From: Candidatus Melainabacteria bacterium
GTDB lineage: Bacteria; Cyanobacteriota; Vampirovibrionia; Obscuribacterales; Obscuribacteraceae
Assembly (NCBI GenBank): GCA_013288645.1
Contig: JABDBL010000011.1
Coordinates: forward strand, 1 to 64,000
Length of the DNA: 64,000 nucleotides
Direction: 5' to 3'
Numbering within the stretch: position 1 is the first letter of the stretch; the number at the start of each line of letters is the position of its first letter. Positions 45,346-54,490 of the stretch are shown piece after piece. The notes beneath the pieces were generated by a model. The model saw nothing but the letters and a program-made list of their open reading frames with translations. It searched no databases and was not told the origin of the DNA. Both the position numbers and the translations under genes were made by a program.

Positions 45346-46745
45346 GCTTTCTGGGTCCCTTTGCGCAAATAATTTACGAAATCCAGTGGCGTAATGAGTC
45401 CTACGAAGTTTCCTTGTTCAACAACTAGTGCTACTTGTCCAGCTTCAAAGATTGGTACTAACTTGTTGATTGACGCAGTTACTTCTAAGGTTACTAATTT
45501 ATTTATCATAACTGAGCCCACCTCAACATTGAAGCCATTGGGATTACCAACTACTGCGCGCAAAAGATCGGTTTCATCTATAAGTCCAATGATGCGATTG
45601 TTTTCAATTACAGGAATTTGAGAAACATCAAACGTTTTCATCTTGCCGTAAACGCGCTCAAGGGTATCTGATGATAGAACTGATACAACTTCGTTTTGTG
45701 AATAAGACCGAGAAATAAGATCACGTAAATCATCACTTTTATTTTGATCTAGCAGTCCGTGGTCGTTCAACCAATATTTATTGTAGATTTTTGATAAATA
45801 TTTGTTGCCACTGTCACAAACAAAAGTGAGCACTCGTTTGGGAATTTTTTGCGCTCGGCAATAGCGCAGGGCAGTCGCTATCAAAGTTCCTGAAGAAGAT
45901 CCGCAGAAGATACCTTCCTTTAATAAGATGTCGCGAGAGACAGCGATACTTTCTGAATCAGGAATTGAGTAAGCCTCTTTTACAACCGACAAGTCACAAT
46001 TGTCGGGAATAAAGTCTTCACCGATTCCTTCTACCAACCAAGTTCCTGCTTCATTCATTATTCCCTCATTGAAATAAGGAGCTAGGGTGGAACCTTTTGG
46101 ATCAGCCAATATCATCTCTACATGGGGTGCTTGGCGTTTAAAGAAATGGCCTAATCCAGTTAATGTACCTCCTGACCCAACTCCACAGACAACAGCATCC
46201 AGTTGATGGTCCATCTGAGCCCAAATTTCAGGACCGGTAGACCGTTCATGGGCAAGAGGATTATCGGGGTTCTCAAATTGGTTAACGTAAAATGCGTCTG
46301 GTATCTCGGCAGCCATACGCTTAGCTTTATCTACATAGTAATCGGGATGTCCCTTGCCAACATCAGAACGGGTCATTACTATTTCAGCACCCAGCGCCTT
46401 GAGATGAGAGATCTTTTCTTGGCTTACGCGGTCAAATATTACTAAGATCAGGCGGTATCCTTTTTGACCGGCTACTAATGCTAAAGCGAGTCCAGTGTTA
46501 CCAGCAGTGGCTTCAATTAAGGTTCCACCAGGCTTAAGTCGTCCATCTCGCTCTGCTGCTTCGACCATCGATAATGCAATACGATCTTTAATAGAACCAC
46601 CAGGATTTTGGCTTTCTAATTTCAAAAATAGCTGACATGGTCCAGTATCGATATTACGGACCTGAATAATAGGCGTATTACCGATAAGTTTTAGAACAGA
46701 CGAGATATTAGATGGTTTATTAGAAGCGGTAGCGGAGTATGTCAT
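45342..46745 (-). CDS. Cystathionine beta-synthase with CBS pair
   Basis: 467 residues. The N-terminal fold-type II PLP domain has NPGGSIKDRIALSMVEAAER (lysine), EATAGNTGLAL and GVGSGGTLTGLG. The C-terminal 110 residues are two CBS motifs (FDVSQIPVIENNRIIGLIDE and VALVVEQGNFVGLITPLDFV) that may bind AdoMet or adenylates. It makes cystathionine from serine and homocysteine. Length and CBS pair fit cystathionine beta-synthase rather than cysteine synthase. There is no heme-binding extension. It is the first gene of a two-gene transsulfuration operon with cystathionine gamma-lyase. Confidence 0.93.
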   Translation of the reverse strand: MTYSATASNKPSNISSVLKLIGNTPIIQVRNIDTGPCQLFLKLESQNPGGSIKDRIALSMVEAAERDGRLKPGGTLIEATAGNTGLALALVAGQKGYRLILVIFDRVSQEKISHLKALGAEIVMTRSDVGKGHPDYYVDKAKRMAAEIPDAFYVNQFENPDNPLAHERSTGPEIWAQMDHQLDAVVCGVGSGGTLTGLGHFFKRQAPHVEMILADPKGSTLAPYFNEGIMNEAGTWLVEGIGEDFIPDNCDLSVVKEAYSIPDSESIAVSRDILLKEGIFCGSSSGTLIATALRYCRAQKIPKRVLTFVCDSGNKYLSKIYNKYWLNDHGLLDQNKSDDLRDLISRSYSQNEVVSVLSSDTLERVYGKMKTFDVSQIPVIENNRIIGLIDETDLLRAVVGNPNGFNVEVGSVMINKLVTLEVTASINKLVPIFEAGQVALVVEQGNFVGLITPLDFVNYLRKGTQKA

Positions 46746-46946
46746 TATTTTGTTCTCTAAAGTGCTCCCGAATTGGGAACTGTGTTATTAACCTGAGTCT
46801 TGACTGAAGTGCATTTTTCAACACAGTCGGGGCTAGAATAGGTTCAACAACAGCAGCAACACTGGAACATTTTATGATTTTTCTCCGTTAGCAAAGTTCT
46901 GATTATACGATTTCATATATTATAGTATCAATAATGTGTAAAGCAA

Positions 46947-47408
46947 TTATCCATGCTGTCGCTCTTTTTGTTTGACGATTTCTATTGAACAGGGAGAGTG
47001 ACTAGCAACTTTTTCTGCCACGCTGCCTAAAACAACTTTTTGTATTCCCTTGCGTCCGTGAGAACCAAGTACTATCAAGTCAGCGTCCCAGTTTGTTGCT
47101 TCTTGAAGAATTGAATCTGTGACTAATCCATCTATAATTTTGCCTGCAACATCGACATGTCCTGTAGACTTCTTAAATTGATTTACTTTTGTTTTGACTA
47201 GTTGGTCACAATAATCACGAAACTCTGTATTTGCTTCAGTTAGTGCTGATGCTAATTTTGCTGATAATGCATAACTGTAATCGTAAACTATTGGCTCGAC
47301 TATCATGATGATTTGGAATTGAGCACCTTTGGGCCAATGTCTTTGTGCAACGGAATCTAATGCCAATGTCGAGCATGGTGAATCGTCGATGGCAATAAGT
47401 ATTTTCAT
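46947..47408 (-). CDS. Universal stress protein (UspA family)
   Basis: A 153-residue single Usp domain. KILIAIDDSPCSTLALDSVA begins the fold, and DLIVLGSHGRKGIQKVVLGS is the ATP-binding signature (G-x2-G-x9-G-S), so this is an ATP-binding type. Usp proteins are made under starvation or stress; the specific role is unknown. ATG 47408 is selected over 47444 because GAGGAG is placed well upstream. Monocistronic. Confidence 0.92.
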   Translation of the reverse strand: MKILIAIDDSPCSTLALDSVAQRHWPKGAQFQIIMIVEPIVYDYSYALSAKLASALTEANTEFRDYCDQLVKTKVNQFKKSTGHVDVAGKIIDGLVTDSILQEATNWDADLIVLGSHGRKGIQKVVLGSVAEKVASHSPCSIEIVKQKERQHG

Positions 47409-47600
47409 TGTTTCTCCTCGGTTAATTATTATGAGCACTCTCAAAGACTTACCGGGTTCCGATTGTCAAGCTATATGATATTTAATTGCTAGCTAGTTTA
47501 CCTGGATTACTTTGTTTCTGCTAATGCCTATCCCAGTGGCTGCTGAGGATACAATTCTAAGTCAAATATTTTATAACCGAGTTTAGTGTTTTGGCAATTT

Positions 47601-47640
47601 TATATAGTCATCCTTTTGGAGGATGACTATATATTTTTAG
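47601..47640. terminator. Strong 13-bp hairpin with T-rich flank
   Basis: TATATAGTCATCC (47601-47613) pairs perfectly with GGATGACTATATA (47621-47633) around a seven-base loop; TTTTT follows at 47634-47638. It sits upstream of the candidate RNA and downstream of no annotated plus-strand gene, so it may end an unseen transcript or belong to the RNA below. Confidence 0.6.
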
Positions 47641-47654
47641 TCGAGTAATAATGA

Positions 47655-47757
47655 AGTAGTGTCAATGAGAGACTGTGCAGCGCAGAGACACTCACTTGGT
47701 GGGGAAGAGCTGCCTTCTAACCTTGTAGACGCCGGTTTTACCGGCGTCTTTGTTATT
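47655..47757 (+). ncRNA. Candidate structured small RNA with terminator
   Basis: Three consecutive hairpins: 47658-47692 (outer stem AGTGTC/GACACT, inner CTGTG/CGCAG), 47698-47722 (GGT..GAAG/CTTC..ACC) and 47727-47749 (AGACGCCGGT/ACCGGCGTCT, perfect). The last is followed by a T-rich stretch and reads as a Rho-independent terminator. No protein gene lies just upstream. It does not match the 6S, SRP, tmRNA or common riboswitch cores that I know. No promoter could be assigned. Confidence 0.4.
47727..47757 (+). terminator. Rho-independent terminator
   Basis: Perfect 10-bp GC-rich stem AGACGCCGGT / ACCGGCGTCT with a TTT loop, followed by TTGTTATTCT. It would end the candidate small RNA. Confidence 0.7.
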
Positions 47758-48295
47758 CTCTTATCTATGACTCTAAAGTCAAACCGGCCAAGTTACGTCA
47801 GTTTGATCAGGTATGCCATCTTCGAAGGTATCAATATTTAATGACTTTTCTTTTGTTAGAACAGCTGATATTGCCTTTCAAAAGTTATTTGAAAGACATA
47901 AAAGTGAATTGACAGCTAACGTAAATACATCAGTGCTTGCTTGAGCACGGATAATAAATGTACCAGAAAAACCGTATTTGTAAAGATGCCCATTTGATTA
48001 CCGAAGGCGCCCAGGCTATCGATTTAAGGTCCATTGAATAGCGAGCTATGCAGGATAAGCGCAATGAAAAGCAAGAGAAACTTTGACATCTGGCTCTGCT
48101 TGTGCGACGATGTTATAGTCCTGAGCTAATAAACGGTGATTGAGAAGCTAGCTGGTTCTGGTTGTTACCGTCAAATTCGCAAATAGCGAGTTTATGAAAT
48201 CAAAGTAATTCAGGTCAACTTTTAATAACTAGAACCCTAAAATACTCAAGCCGGCTTTTCATAGAAAGCTTGCTTTCACCGTAAAGGATTTGAAA

Positions 48296-49471
48296 TTGAC
48301 AAAATTTATTAAGCTTGGTTTATCCGAGCCAATTGCCGTTGCTTTAAGAGAGTTTGGATTTACTGAACCAACCGAAATTCAAGAAAAAACCATTCCAATC
48401 ATATTATCCGGCAAAGACTTGATGGCATCAGCGCAAACTGGGTCTGGCAAGACAGCAGCATTTGCTCTACCAATAATAGAACATTTACAAGCGCCAAGTG
48501 GCAGACCTAAGGCACTTGTTTTAGTGCCAACCCGCGAATTAGCTGTGCAAGTTAAAGAGCAAATCGAGCGCTTCGCAAAAAATGGCAGATTACGTTGCGT
48601 CACTTTATATGGTGGCACTGGATATGGTCCTCAAATAAAAGCCTTAAAACGAGGTGTAGATATTATTATTGCTACTCCGGGCAGATTGTTCGATTATGTA
48701 CAACGTAAGTTTGTGGATCTTTCAAAAATTGAAATGTTGGTGCTTGACGAAGCTGATCGTTTAGTGGACATGGGCTTTATGCCTCAAGTCAGGAAAATAG
48801 TGCAAGGGTTACCGACTGATCGTCAAACTCTAATGTTTTCAGCCACAATTGATAGTCGTATTGAGCGTATTAGTGCCGAATTTCTTCGTAACCCTGTTAT
48901 GGTACGGAGCAGCGCTAAACAAATCGAACCAAGTACAATTGACCAGCAGATTTTTCACGTTAAAGAATCTGGTAAGGATGCTCTATTGCTTGAATTAGTG
49001 CAAAAGCAAAATATGTCGTCTGTTCTGGTTTTTACAAGAACCAAACGCCGCGCAACCTGGGTAAAAGGTAAATTACGTGCTGCCAATGTATTGGCAGAAG
49101 AAATTCATGGCAATATTTCACAGAATCAGCGCGAGCGCACATTGCAAAGATATCGTGATGGTGCTTTCCCCGTGTTAGTAGCGACTGACGTTGCTGCGCG
49201 CGGATTGGATATTCCAGCAATAAGTCACGTAATCAATTATGATTTGCCCGATTCTGCGCATGACTATGTTCATCGTATAGGTAGAACTGGTAGAGCAGGA
49301 CGTTCTGGAGTTGCACTTTCATTTATCGATGAAGGTCAAAGATATTTGATACGTGATATTGAAAAGATAATAGGTCGTGTATTAGATCCAAACGCACCAC
49401 CGTCTCGTCCAGGAAATGCGCAGACCAGGCGTTTTAGACCGCGCTCACGCAGCAGACGTCGTATCGGATAA
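48296..49471 (+). CDS. DEAD-box ATP-dependent RNA helicase (RhlE-like)
   Basis: About 391 residues with all helicase motifs: Q motif GFTEPTEIQEKTIP, AQTGSGKTAAF, PTRELAVQV, TPGRL, DEAD, SAT, VLVFTRTKRR, VATDVAARGLDI and HRIGRTGRAGRSG. The tail is short and Arg-rich (RRFRPRSRSRRR), which suits RNA binding. It unwinds short RNA duplexes in ribosome assembly, mRNA decay or cold adaptation. Of two in-frame TTG starts, 48296 lies seven bases after AAGGA, while 48290 is too close to it. It follows the long intergenic region. Confidence 0.94.
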   Translation: MTKFIKLGLSEPIAVALREFGFTEPTEIQEKTIPIILSGKDLMASAQTGSGKTAAFALPIIEHLQAPSGRPKALVLVPTRELAVQVKEQIERFAKNGRLRCVTLYGGTGYGPQIKALKRGVDIIIATPGRLFDYVQRKFVDLSKIEMLVLDEADRLVDMGFMPQVRKIVQGLPTDRQTLMFSATIDSRIERISAEFLRNPVMVRSSAKQIEPSTIDQQIFHVKESGKDALLLELVQKQNMSSVLVFTRTKRRATWVKGKLRAANVLAEEIHGNISQNQRERTLQRYRDGAFPVLVATDVAARGLDIPAISHVINYDLPDSAHDYVHRIGRTGRAGRSGVALSFIDEGQRYLIRDIEKIIGRVLDPNAPPSRPGNAQTRRFRPRSRSRRRIG

Positions 49472-49557
49472 ATAGGCAAACAATTTATTTGGCAATGTGT
49501 CCATTTCATTATCAAATACTTGAGTACTTGTTTTTTCTTTGTACTTGCTTGATTCAC

Positions 49558-49758
49558 TTAAGACGCATTTGTTGCTAGCTGAGTTAGAGTGTTGGCGGTC
49601 GTTGAAAAAGAATTTTTTATTGCTGTTGCAAAAATGCTGTGTCCGACAGCTAAAGTGGCGGCAACTAAAAATGCAACAAAGGCTAAGACAGCACCATATT
49701 CTGTGATACCTTGTCCTGAATCTTCGTCAAAAAATGTATGGATAAAATAGCTAAACAT
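49558..49758 (-). CDS. Flp/Fap-type pilin
   Basis: A 66-residue pilin precursor. The prepilin site and hydrophobic helix read DEDSGQGITEYGAVLAFVAF, with Glu five residues after the conserved Gly, as in the Flp (type IVb) family. It would be cleaved by TadV-like prepilin peptidase and polymerised by a Tad machine. No other tad gene is within this window, so the assembly apparatus must be elsewhere. AAGGAG is well placed before the ATG. The leader is longer and less basic than average. Confidence 0.85.
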   Translation of the reverse strand: MFSYFIHTFFDEDSGQGITEYGAVLAFVAFLVAATLAVGHSIFATAIKNSFSTTANTLTQLATNAS

Positions 49759-49961
49759 AGAGATCTCCTTGAATCTTCGTTGGACTGCCCCAGCGTTGAT
49801 TTAACAATTGATATTGTCTGCAAGTTACGTGGCAATTCTGTGACTGCATGCAAAGATTGGATTAAATAATCTAAGATTCTAAGACTGCTCTATCATCTTC
49901 TGTAGTGACAACATTATCCGATAATGGTGTTGCATATAATAACGAATAGAGCTTAGTCTAT

Positions 49962-51770
49962 TTAATTTGATTCGAGTTCCTCCCAGCGTCGGAACAAGCT
50001 TTCCACTTTTACTTTGGCTGCCGCGTGTTTTTCGCTGAGGTCTTTTAATTGTGTGTGATTGCTGACAATATGCGGTTGAACCATTTCGCTTTCGATCTGT
50101 ACAACCAGAGCTTCTGCCTCTTCAACCTTTTTTGCCATTGCCTCTAATTCACGTTTTTCTTTAGTTGATAAGCCCGCGCGTTCTTTCTTCTGCCCAGCAG
50201 GTTTGTCCTTATTTTGCTTAGTCTGCTTTTCTGGTGCTACATTATTCCGTTCTGTATTCGATTCTGTTAATTCTTCAAATTGTTCATAGTCAGCGAAATA
50301 TTCTGTTTTCCCCGCGCCGGTAAGGGCTAAAATTCTCTTTGCTACAGCACTGAGCAACATTCGATCGTGGCTAACTATAATTACAGCACCGGGAAAATCG
50401 AGCAAGCTTTCCTCCAATACTTCTAAAGATGGAATATCTAAGTCATTTGTTGGTTCGTCTAAAATTAGAATATCTGCAGGCTGACGCATTAAATTGGCAA
50501 TTTGAATACGAGCGCGTTCACCCCCGGATAAATAATTAATAGTTAAGTGAAGCTGATCGGTGCGGAAAAGAAATTTCTTAGCCCAGGTGGCTACATGAAT
50601 ATTTCTGCCACGATAAGCCACTGAATCGCTATCAGGGCTGAGGGCTTTTGCCAAAGTTTTGGTCAGATCCAGTTGCTCCCTGTTTTGATCAAACCAAACT
50701 ATTTTTAAATTCTCGGCCCGCTTTATAGTGCCTTTATCGGGTTCGATTTGTCCCACGATCAATTTTAAAAACGTCGTTTTACCACTGCCATTAGGACCTA
50801 CAAGACCTAATCTGGATCCTGAGGTAAGCAAGAGATCTAAATTGTTAAACAATTTTTGTTCGCCAAATGATTTGGCTATGCCCTTAATCGAGATTAGTTC
50901 TTTTGTCTTTCTGCCAGAGGAATCAAAACCTATATCTATTTGAGCATTTGATAAGGCGTTTCGCTGTTTTACTTCCGCTAGTTCATCAATAAGCTTGCCC
51001 GCCTCTCTGATGCGTTCACGCGATTTAGTTTGTCTTGCTCTAGCGCCTTGTTGTAGCCAAGCTACTTCTCTGCGTACTTGACTAGCTAATGCTTGCTGTA
51101 AATTTTGCTGAGCAGTTAACTGTTCCTGGCGGGAAAGAAGGAATTTACTGTAATTACCATTAACGCTTAAAAATCCCTGCGGATATGCGGGATTAACCTC
51201 AATAATTCGGTTGGTAGTGTTTTCGAGAAATACTCGATCATGGCTGACTAAAACAAAAGGGAAATAACAGGATTTAAGAAATTGTTCAAGCCAAATAACT
51301 CCTTGCAAGTCCAGATGATTTGTAGGTTCATCAAGGAAAAGCAGCTCTGGTTGTTTAACTAAAGCGCATGCAAGAGACAATCGCTTACGCCAACCGCCAG
51401 ACAGTTCTTTGACTTTGCCTTCGGGAAACTGTATTTTGCTCAAGGTCGAATCTATAGAGGCTTCTCTCTCGTGCTCGGAAAATGTGATCTGAGCAGCTGA
51501 ATCTTTAATTATTTCAACTGCAGTCTTATACTCGTCGAATACATCCTCTTGCCCCATATATACAATGCGCAGCTTCCTGCGGGTCACCACTTCCCCTGCA
51601 TCTGGGTCAACTAAGCCAGCTAGGATTTTCAGCAAAGTTGACTTACCTGTGCCATTTGGACCTATTAGGCCAATGCGTTGACCATCTTCGATGCCAAAAG
51701 ATATATCTTTAAACAGCGGACGTGAACTATAACTTTTGCTAATAGATTTGCAGCTGGTTAGGATTCCCAT
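49962..51770 (-). CDS. ABC-F family ATPase (Uup-like)
   Basis: 602 residues with two ABC cassettes and no membrane helix. Cassette 1 has GPNGTGKSTLLK, LSGGWRKRLSLA and LFLDEPTNHLDL; cassette 2 has GPNGSGKTTFLK, LSGGERARIQIA and LILDEPTNDLDI. The inter-domain linker (QLTAQQNLQQALASQVRREV, then Arg/Gln-rich) is the P-site-tRNA-interaction region. A charged coiled coil from about 510 to the end marks the Uup subgroup. Members act on stalled ribosomes or branched DNA rather than transport. Confidence 0.93.
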   Translation of the reverse strand: MGILTSCKSISKSYSSRPLFKDISFGIEDGQRIGLIGPNGTGKSTLLKILAGLVDPDAGEVVTRRKLRIVYMGQEDVFDEYKTAVEIIKDSAAQITFSEHEREASIDSTLSKIQFPEGKVKELSGGWRKRLSLACALVKQPELLFLDEPTNHLDLQGVIWLEQFLKSCYFPFVLVSHDRVFLENTTNRIIEVNPAYPQGFLSVNGNYSKFLLSRQEQLTAQQNLQQALASQVRREVAWLQQGARARQTKSRERIREAGKLIDELAEVKQRNALSNAQIDIGFDSSGRKTKELISIKGIAKSFGEQKLFNNLDLLLTSGSRLGLVGPNGSGKTTFLKLIVGQIEPDKGTIKRAENLKIVWFDQNREQLDLTKTLAKALSPDSDSVAYRGRNIHVATWAKKFLFRTDQLHLTINYLSGGERARIQIANLMRQPADILILDEPTNDLDIPSLEVLEESLLDFPGAVIIVSHDRMLLSAVAKRILALTGAGKTEYFADYEQFEELTESNTERNNVAPEKQTKQNKDKPAGQKKERAGLSTKEKRELEAMAKKVEEAEALVVQIESEMVQPHIVSNHTQLKDLSEKHAAAKVKVESLFRRWEELESN

Positions 51771-51824
51771 TTATACATCGTGGACAGTATTGTAGAGCAG
51801 CAGAGCAAGTTGAGACTAAAATGA

Positions 51825-51926
51825 CTAGCGATTACGTTTTTTCTCTGCTTTAGAAGCCTTCTTTTCTTTCATTGTTTTTGTAGCCTTTTTCTTAACTTCT
51901 TTTTTTTGTTTTTGTCCTTTTGCCAT
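51825..51926 (-). CDS. 33-residue lysine-rich peptide
   Basis: ATG 51926 to TAG 51825. The product begins MAKGQKQKKEVKKKATKTM and ends EKKRNR; over 40% of its residues are Lys or Arg. AAGGAG lies six bases before the ATG, which is as good a ribosome binding site as any in the window and supports a real gene. It lies 54 bases upstream of the ABC-F gene on the same strand and may be its leader gene. Such peptides often bind RNA, DNA or ribosomes. Family not recognised. Confidence 0.6.
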   Translation of the reverse strand: MAKGQKQKKEVKKKATKTMKEKKASKAEKKRNR

Positions 51927-52074
51927 AATTTGCTCCTTGTAAAGCTTAGCAGTGCTTTATATACGATCATATCAACGATTCGTGGTTTATATCCAGAGTA
52001 ATTGTACATCTAACGTTTTAGAATTTAGAGACGATGTTATATTTAAGTATATTATTTCGACTGGTATATTTTTG

Positions 52075-52539
52075 GTGAAAATCTGGATCGATGCTGACGC
52101 TTGTCCTAATGTAGTTAAAGACATCATCATTTCTGCTGCCAATAAGCGAGCAATAGATGTAATCTTTGTGGCAAACAAGCAACTGACTTTGCCAGCTTCT
52201 AAACATTTAATCCTAATTCAAGTGGACAGTGGACCAGATGCAGCAGACATTTACATTAAAGAAAATGCAAAAAAGTTTGATTTGGTGATCACGCAAGATA
52301 TACTTCTTGCTCATTCTTTGGTGGCAGCAGATGTAGTGGCTATAGATCCGCGTGGGAGAAAATATACTGAAAACAATATTGGCCAAGTTGTTGCTACACG
52401 CAATCTTATGCAAACTTTAAGAGATAGCGGTGAAATTACTGGCGGACCCAAACAATTTGGCGACAAAGAAAAACGAGCATTTGCTGCTGTGTTTGATCAG
52501 GAACTTACTAAACTTCTAAAAAATACTAAGATTACTTGA
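52075..52539 (+). CDS. YaiI/YqxD-family protein (UPF0178)
   Basis: About 154 residues. KIWIDADACPNVVKDIII at the start, and VDSGPDAADIYIKENAKKFD and VVAIDPRGRKYTENNI define the family, which has a PIN-like fold with clustered aspartates and unknown function. The reading frame is open well upstream, but homologues start at this point, so GTG 52075 (or TTG 52072) is used. Twelve bases separate it from the methyltransferase gene, so it might be read with that cluster. Confidence 0.88.
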   Translation: MKIWIDADACPNVVKDIIISAANKRAIDVIFVANKQLTLPASKHLILIQVDSGPDAADIYIKENAKKFDLVITQDILLAHSLVAADVVAIDPRGRKYTENNIGQVVATRNLMQTLRDSGEITGGPKQFGDKEKRAFAAVFDQELTKLLKNTKIT

Positions 52540-52551
52540 CTTATCAATGTA

Positions 52552-53322
52552 GTGGCTTATCGTGTTATAGACGCCATTTACTGTAGAATGACTGAACCAA
52601 TTGCACAATGGAGTTCGATCATGCTGCGTACCCGGCGAGCTGAATTAATGGACGATCCAAATTTAGACCCTCTACTACATAGCGAGGCTTTGCGAGGACT
52701 GGCACAATTAAATTTTTTCAGTTTTACAGGCAATGAAATTTGGCAGCAATTAAAAATTTTTTCTGAGCACAACCGATCGCAAGCAATTCGGGTATTAGAT
52801 TTGGCAACAGGTGGCGGTGATATACCGATAATGCTTGCAAAGCGAGCACGTTGCGCTGGACTAAACTTTGAATTTGTTGGGGCGGATATAAGTCCCACGG
52901 CTGTTCGCTTTGCAAATGAGAGAGCAACAAAGGAAAAAGCATCTGTGTCTTTCCTTGAGCTTAACGTCCTAAACCAGAACATTCCGCAAGGCTTTGATGT
53001 AATAATGACTTCGCTATTTACGCATCACCTAGATCCAATGCAAGTAATTGATTTATTGGTGAAGATGAGGAGCGCAACTAACCAGCTTGTGCTTGTTAAT
53101 GACCTAATTCGTGGTGCGTTTTCTTTAACAATTGTTTCATTAGCAACAAAAATTCTAAGCAACTCCAAAATAGTCCATCACGACGGACCTGCTTCTGTCA
53201 GAGCCTCTTACACTATAGATGAAATGAGAGATATGGCTAAGCAGTCCGGCCTAGACAACTGCATAATTCACCATTCTTTTCCGTGTCGTATGTTACTTGT
53301 ATGGAGAAAGTCATATGAATAA
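52552..53322 (+). CDS. SAM-dependent methyltransferase of a type III polyketide cluster
   Basis: A 256-residue class I methyltransferase. RVLDLATGGGDIPIMLAKRA is motif I, FVGADISPTAVRFANER the acidic loop region, and DVIMTSLFTHHLD motif post-I. The N-terminal segment RRAELMDDPNLDPLLHSEAL is typical of the methyltransferases found next to type III polyketide synthases. It probably O- or C-methylates the resorcinol or pyrone product. GTG 52552 and ATG 52588 or 52621 are possible starts; none has a good ribosome binding site. The stop overlaps the next gene. Confidence 0.87.
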   Translation: MAYRVIDAIYCRMTEPIAQWSSIMLRTRRAELMDDPNLDPLLHSEALRGLAQLNFFSFTGNEIWQQLKIFSEHNRSQAIRVLDLATGGGDIPIMLAKRARCAGLNFEFVGADISPTAVRFANERATKEKASVSFLELNVLNQNIPQGFDVIMTSLFTHHLDPMQVIDLLVKMRSATNQLVLVNDLIRGAFSLTIVSLATKILSNSKIVHHDGPASVRASYTIDEMRDMAKQSGLDNCIIHHSFPCRMLLVWRKSYE

Positions 53323-54490
53323 CCAGACAATTGATGAATTTAGTAAAAAAATGTGGGACTGCATTGTGATTGGAGCGGGACCTGCTGGTGCTATAGCAGC
53401 TCGACAAATAGCTAAGGACAATAAAGAAGTGTTGTTAGTTGATAAAGAAATTTTCCCTCGTGTTAAAGTTTGTGGTTGTTGTGTTAATAGTTCGGCCGTT
53501 AATGCGTTAGAAACTGCTGGTTTGGCCCACATATTGGAAGAGAATGGTGCCCTTCCATTATGCACTATTCGTCTTTTTAATAAGAAGAAAAATGCTGATT
53601 TAGCACTACCAAAAAGTTTTTCTCTGTCCCGGGAAAAATTTGACATGGCACTAATTAATGCTGCCGTTGCTTGTGGTGTTAAATTTTTATCTGGTGCCAA
53701 TGCCAAAGTTCTATCGTTAGATGTATTGCCGGCGATACAAATACAAAAAGATGAATCTGCGCCTGTTCTACGAACGAAGTTAGTTATAATCGCTGACGGG
53801 TTGTCAGGAAAATCGCTTTCTCTCTTGCCGCAATTCGATCCACTAATAAAGGGCCATTCGCGATTTGGTGCCAGCGTGATTTTAGATCGAAGCCCTGATT
53901 ATATTGAAGTTGGGAAAATCTATATGGCTTGTGGAAACGGTGGCTATGTAGGGATGGTAGTACTCGAAGATGGACGCTTAAATGTGGCTGCTGCGCTTAG
54001 CCACAAATTTTCTAGACAGTTTAATGGTCCAGGAGCTGCGGCTGTGCAGTTGTTGACAGATAACGATTTACCCATACCAAAACAATTAGCGAAGACACAT
54101 TGGACAGGAACGAGTTTACTTACCCGCACTAGACTAAGGGTGGCTGGTCAAAGGTTATTTGTAATTGGGGATGCGTCTGGATATGCGGAGCCATTTACTG
54201 GTGAAGGGATCGCTTGGGCTTTATGGTCTGGCTTAAGTGTATCTAGCTTAGCAATCGAAGGTATAAAGAATTGGACTCCGCATTTGATGAAGAAGTGGCA
54301 TTACCTACAAAACAATTTGGTTTTTTGCCGGACTCGCTGTCAGATTATAGCCTTAATATTGCGCAATAACACACTTAGGAGCTTGCTAGTTAACTTATGT
54401 GCTGCACTGCCTATGGTGGTGGATCCCGTAGTTAAGATAATAAGTGGATCAAATATCATCGATCAGCCTTTTAACAGAGGATGGAAATGA
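53315..54490 (+). CDS. FAD-dependent oxidoreductase (monooxygenase/geranylgeranyl-reductase-like)
   Basis: A 391-residue flavoprotein. VIGAGPAGAIAARQIAKD is the dinucleotide-binding motif and FVIGDASGYAEPFTGEGIAW the second FAD motif of group A flavin monooxygenases. CGCCVNSSAV after the PRVKVCG sequence resembles the geranylgeranyl-reductase family. In type III PKS clusters such enzymes hydroxylate the phenolic ring to a quinol. ATG 53315 has GGAGAA seven bases upstream and overlaps the methyltransferase stop by 8 bases. Coupled by ATGA to the polyketide synthase. Confidence 0.88.
   Translation: MNNQTIDEFSKKMWDCIVIGAGPAGAIAARQIAKDNKEVLLVDKEIFPRVKVCGCCVNSSAVNALETAGLAHILEENGALPLCTIRLFNKKKNADLALPKSFSLSREKFDMALINAAVACGVKFLSGANAKVLSLDVLPAIQIQKDESAPVLRTKLVIIADGLSGKSLSLLPQFDPLIKGHSRFGASVILDRSPDYIEVGKIYMACGNGGYVGMVVLEDGRLNVAAALSHKFSRQFNGPGAAAVQLLTDNDLPIPKQLAKTHWTGTSLLTRTRLRVAGQRLFVIGDASGYAEPFTGEGIAWALWSGLSVSSLAIEGIKNWTPHLMKKWHYLQNNLVFCRTRCQIIALILRNNTLRSLLVNLCAALPMVVDPVVKIISGSNIIDQPFNRGWK

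Larger units (their letters stand above)
47409..48295. other. Long intergenic region between uspA and the helicase (about 890 bp)
   Basis: It holds two strong hairpins (47601-47633 and 47727-47749) and a candidate structured RNA at 47655-47757. Beyond 47760 only a 27-codon open frame (47958-48041) is seen, without a ribosome binding site. No protein gene is supported. Confidence 0.5.

Noticed and set aside
47958-48041. A 27-codon frame upstream of the helicase
   Set aside because: Too short, with no ribosome binding site or similarity.
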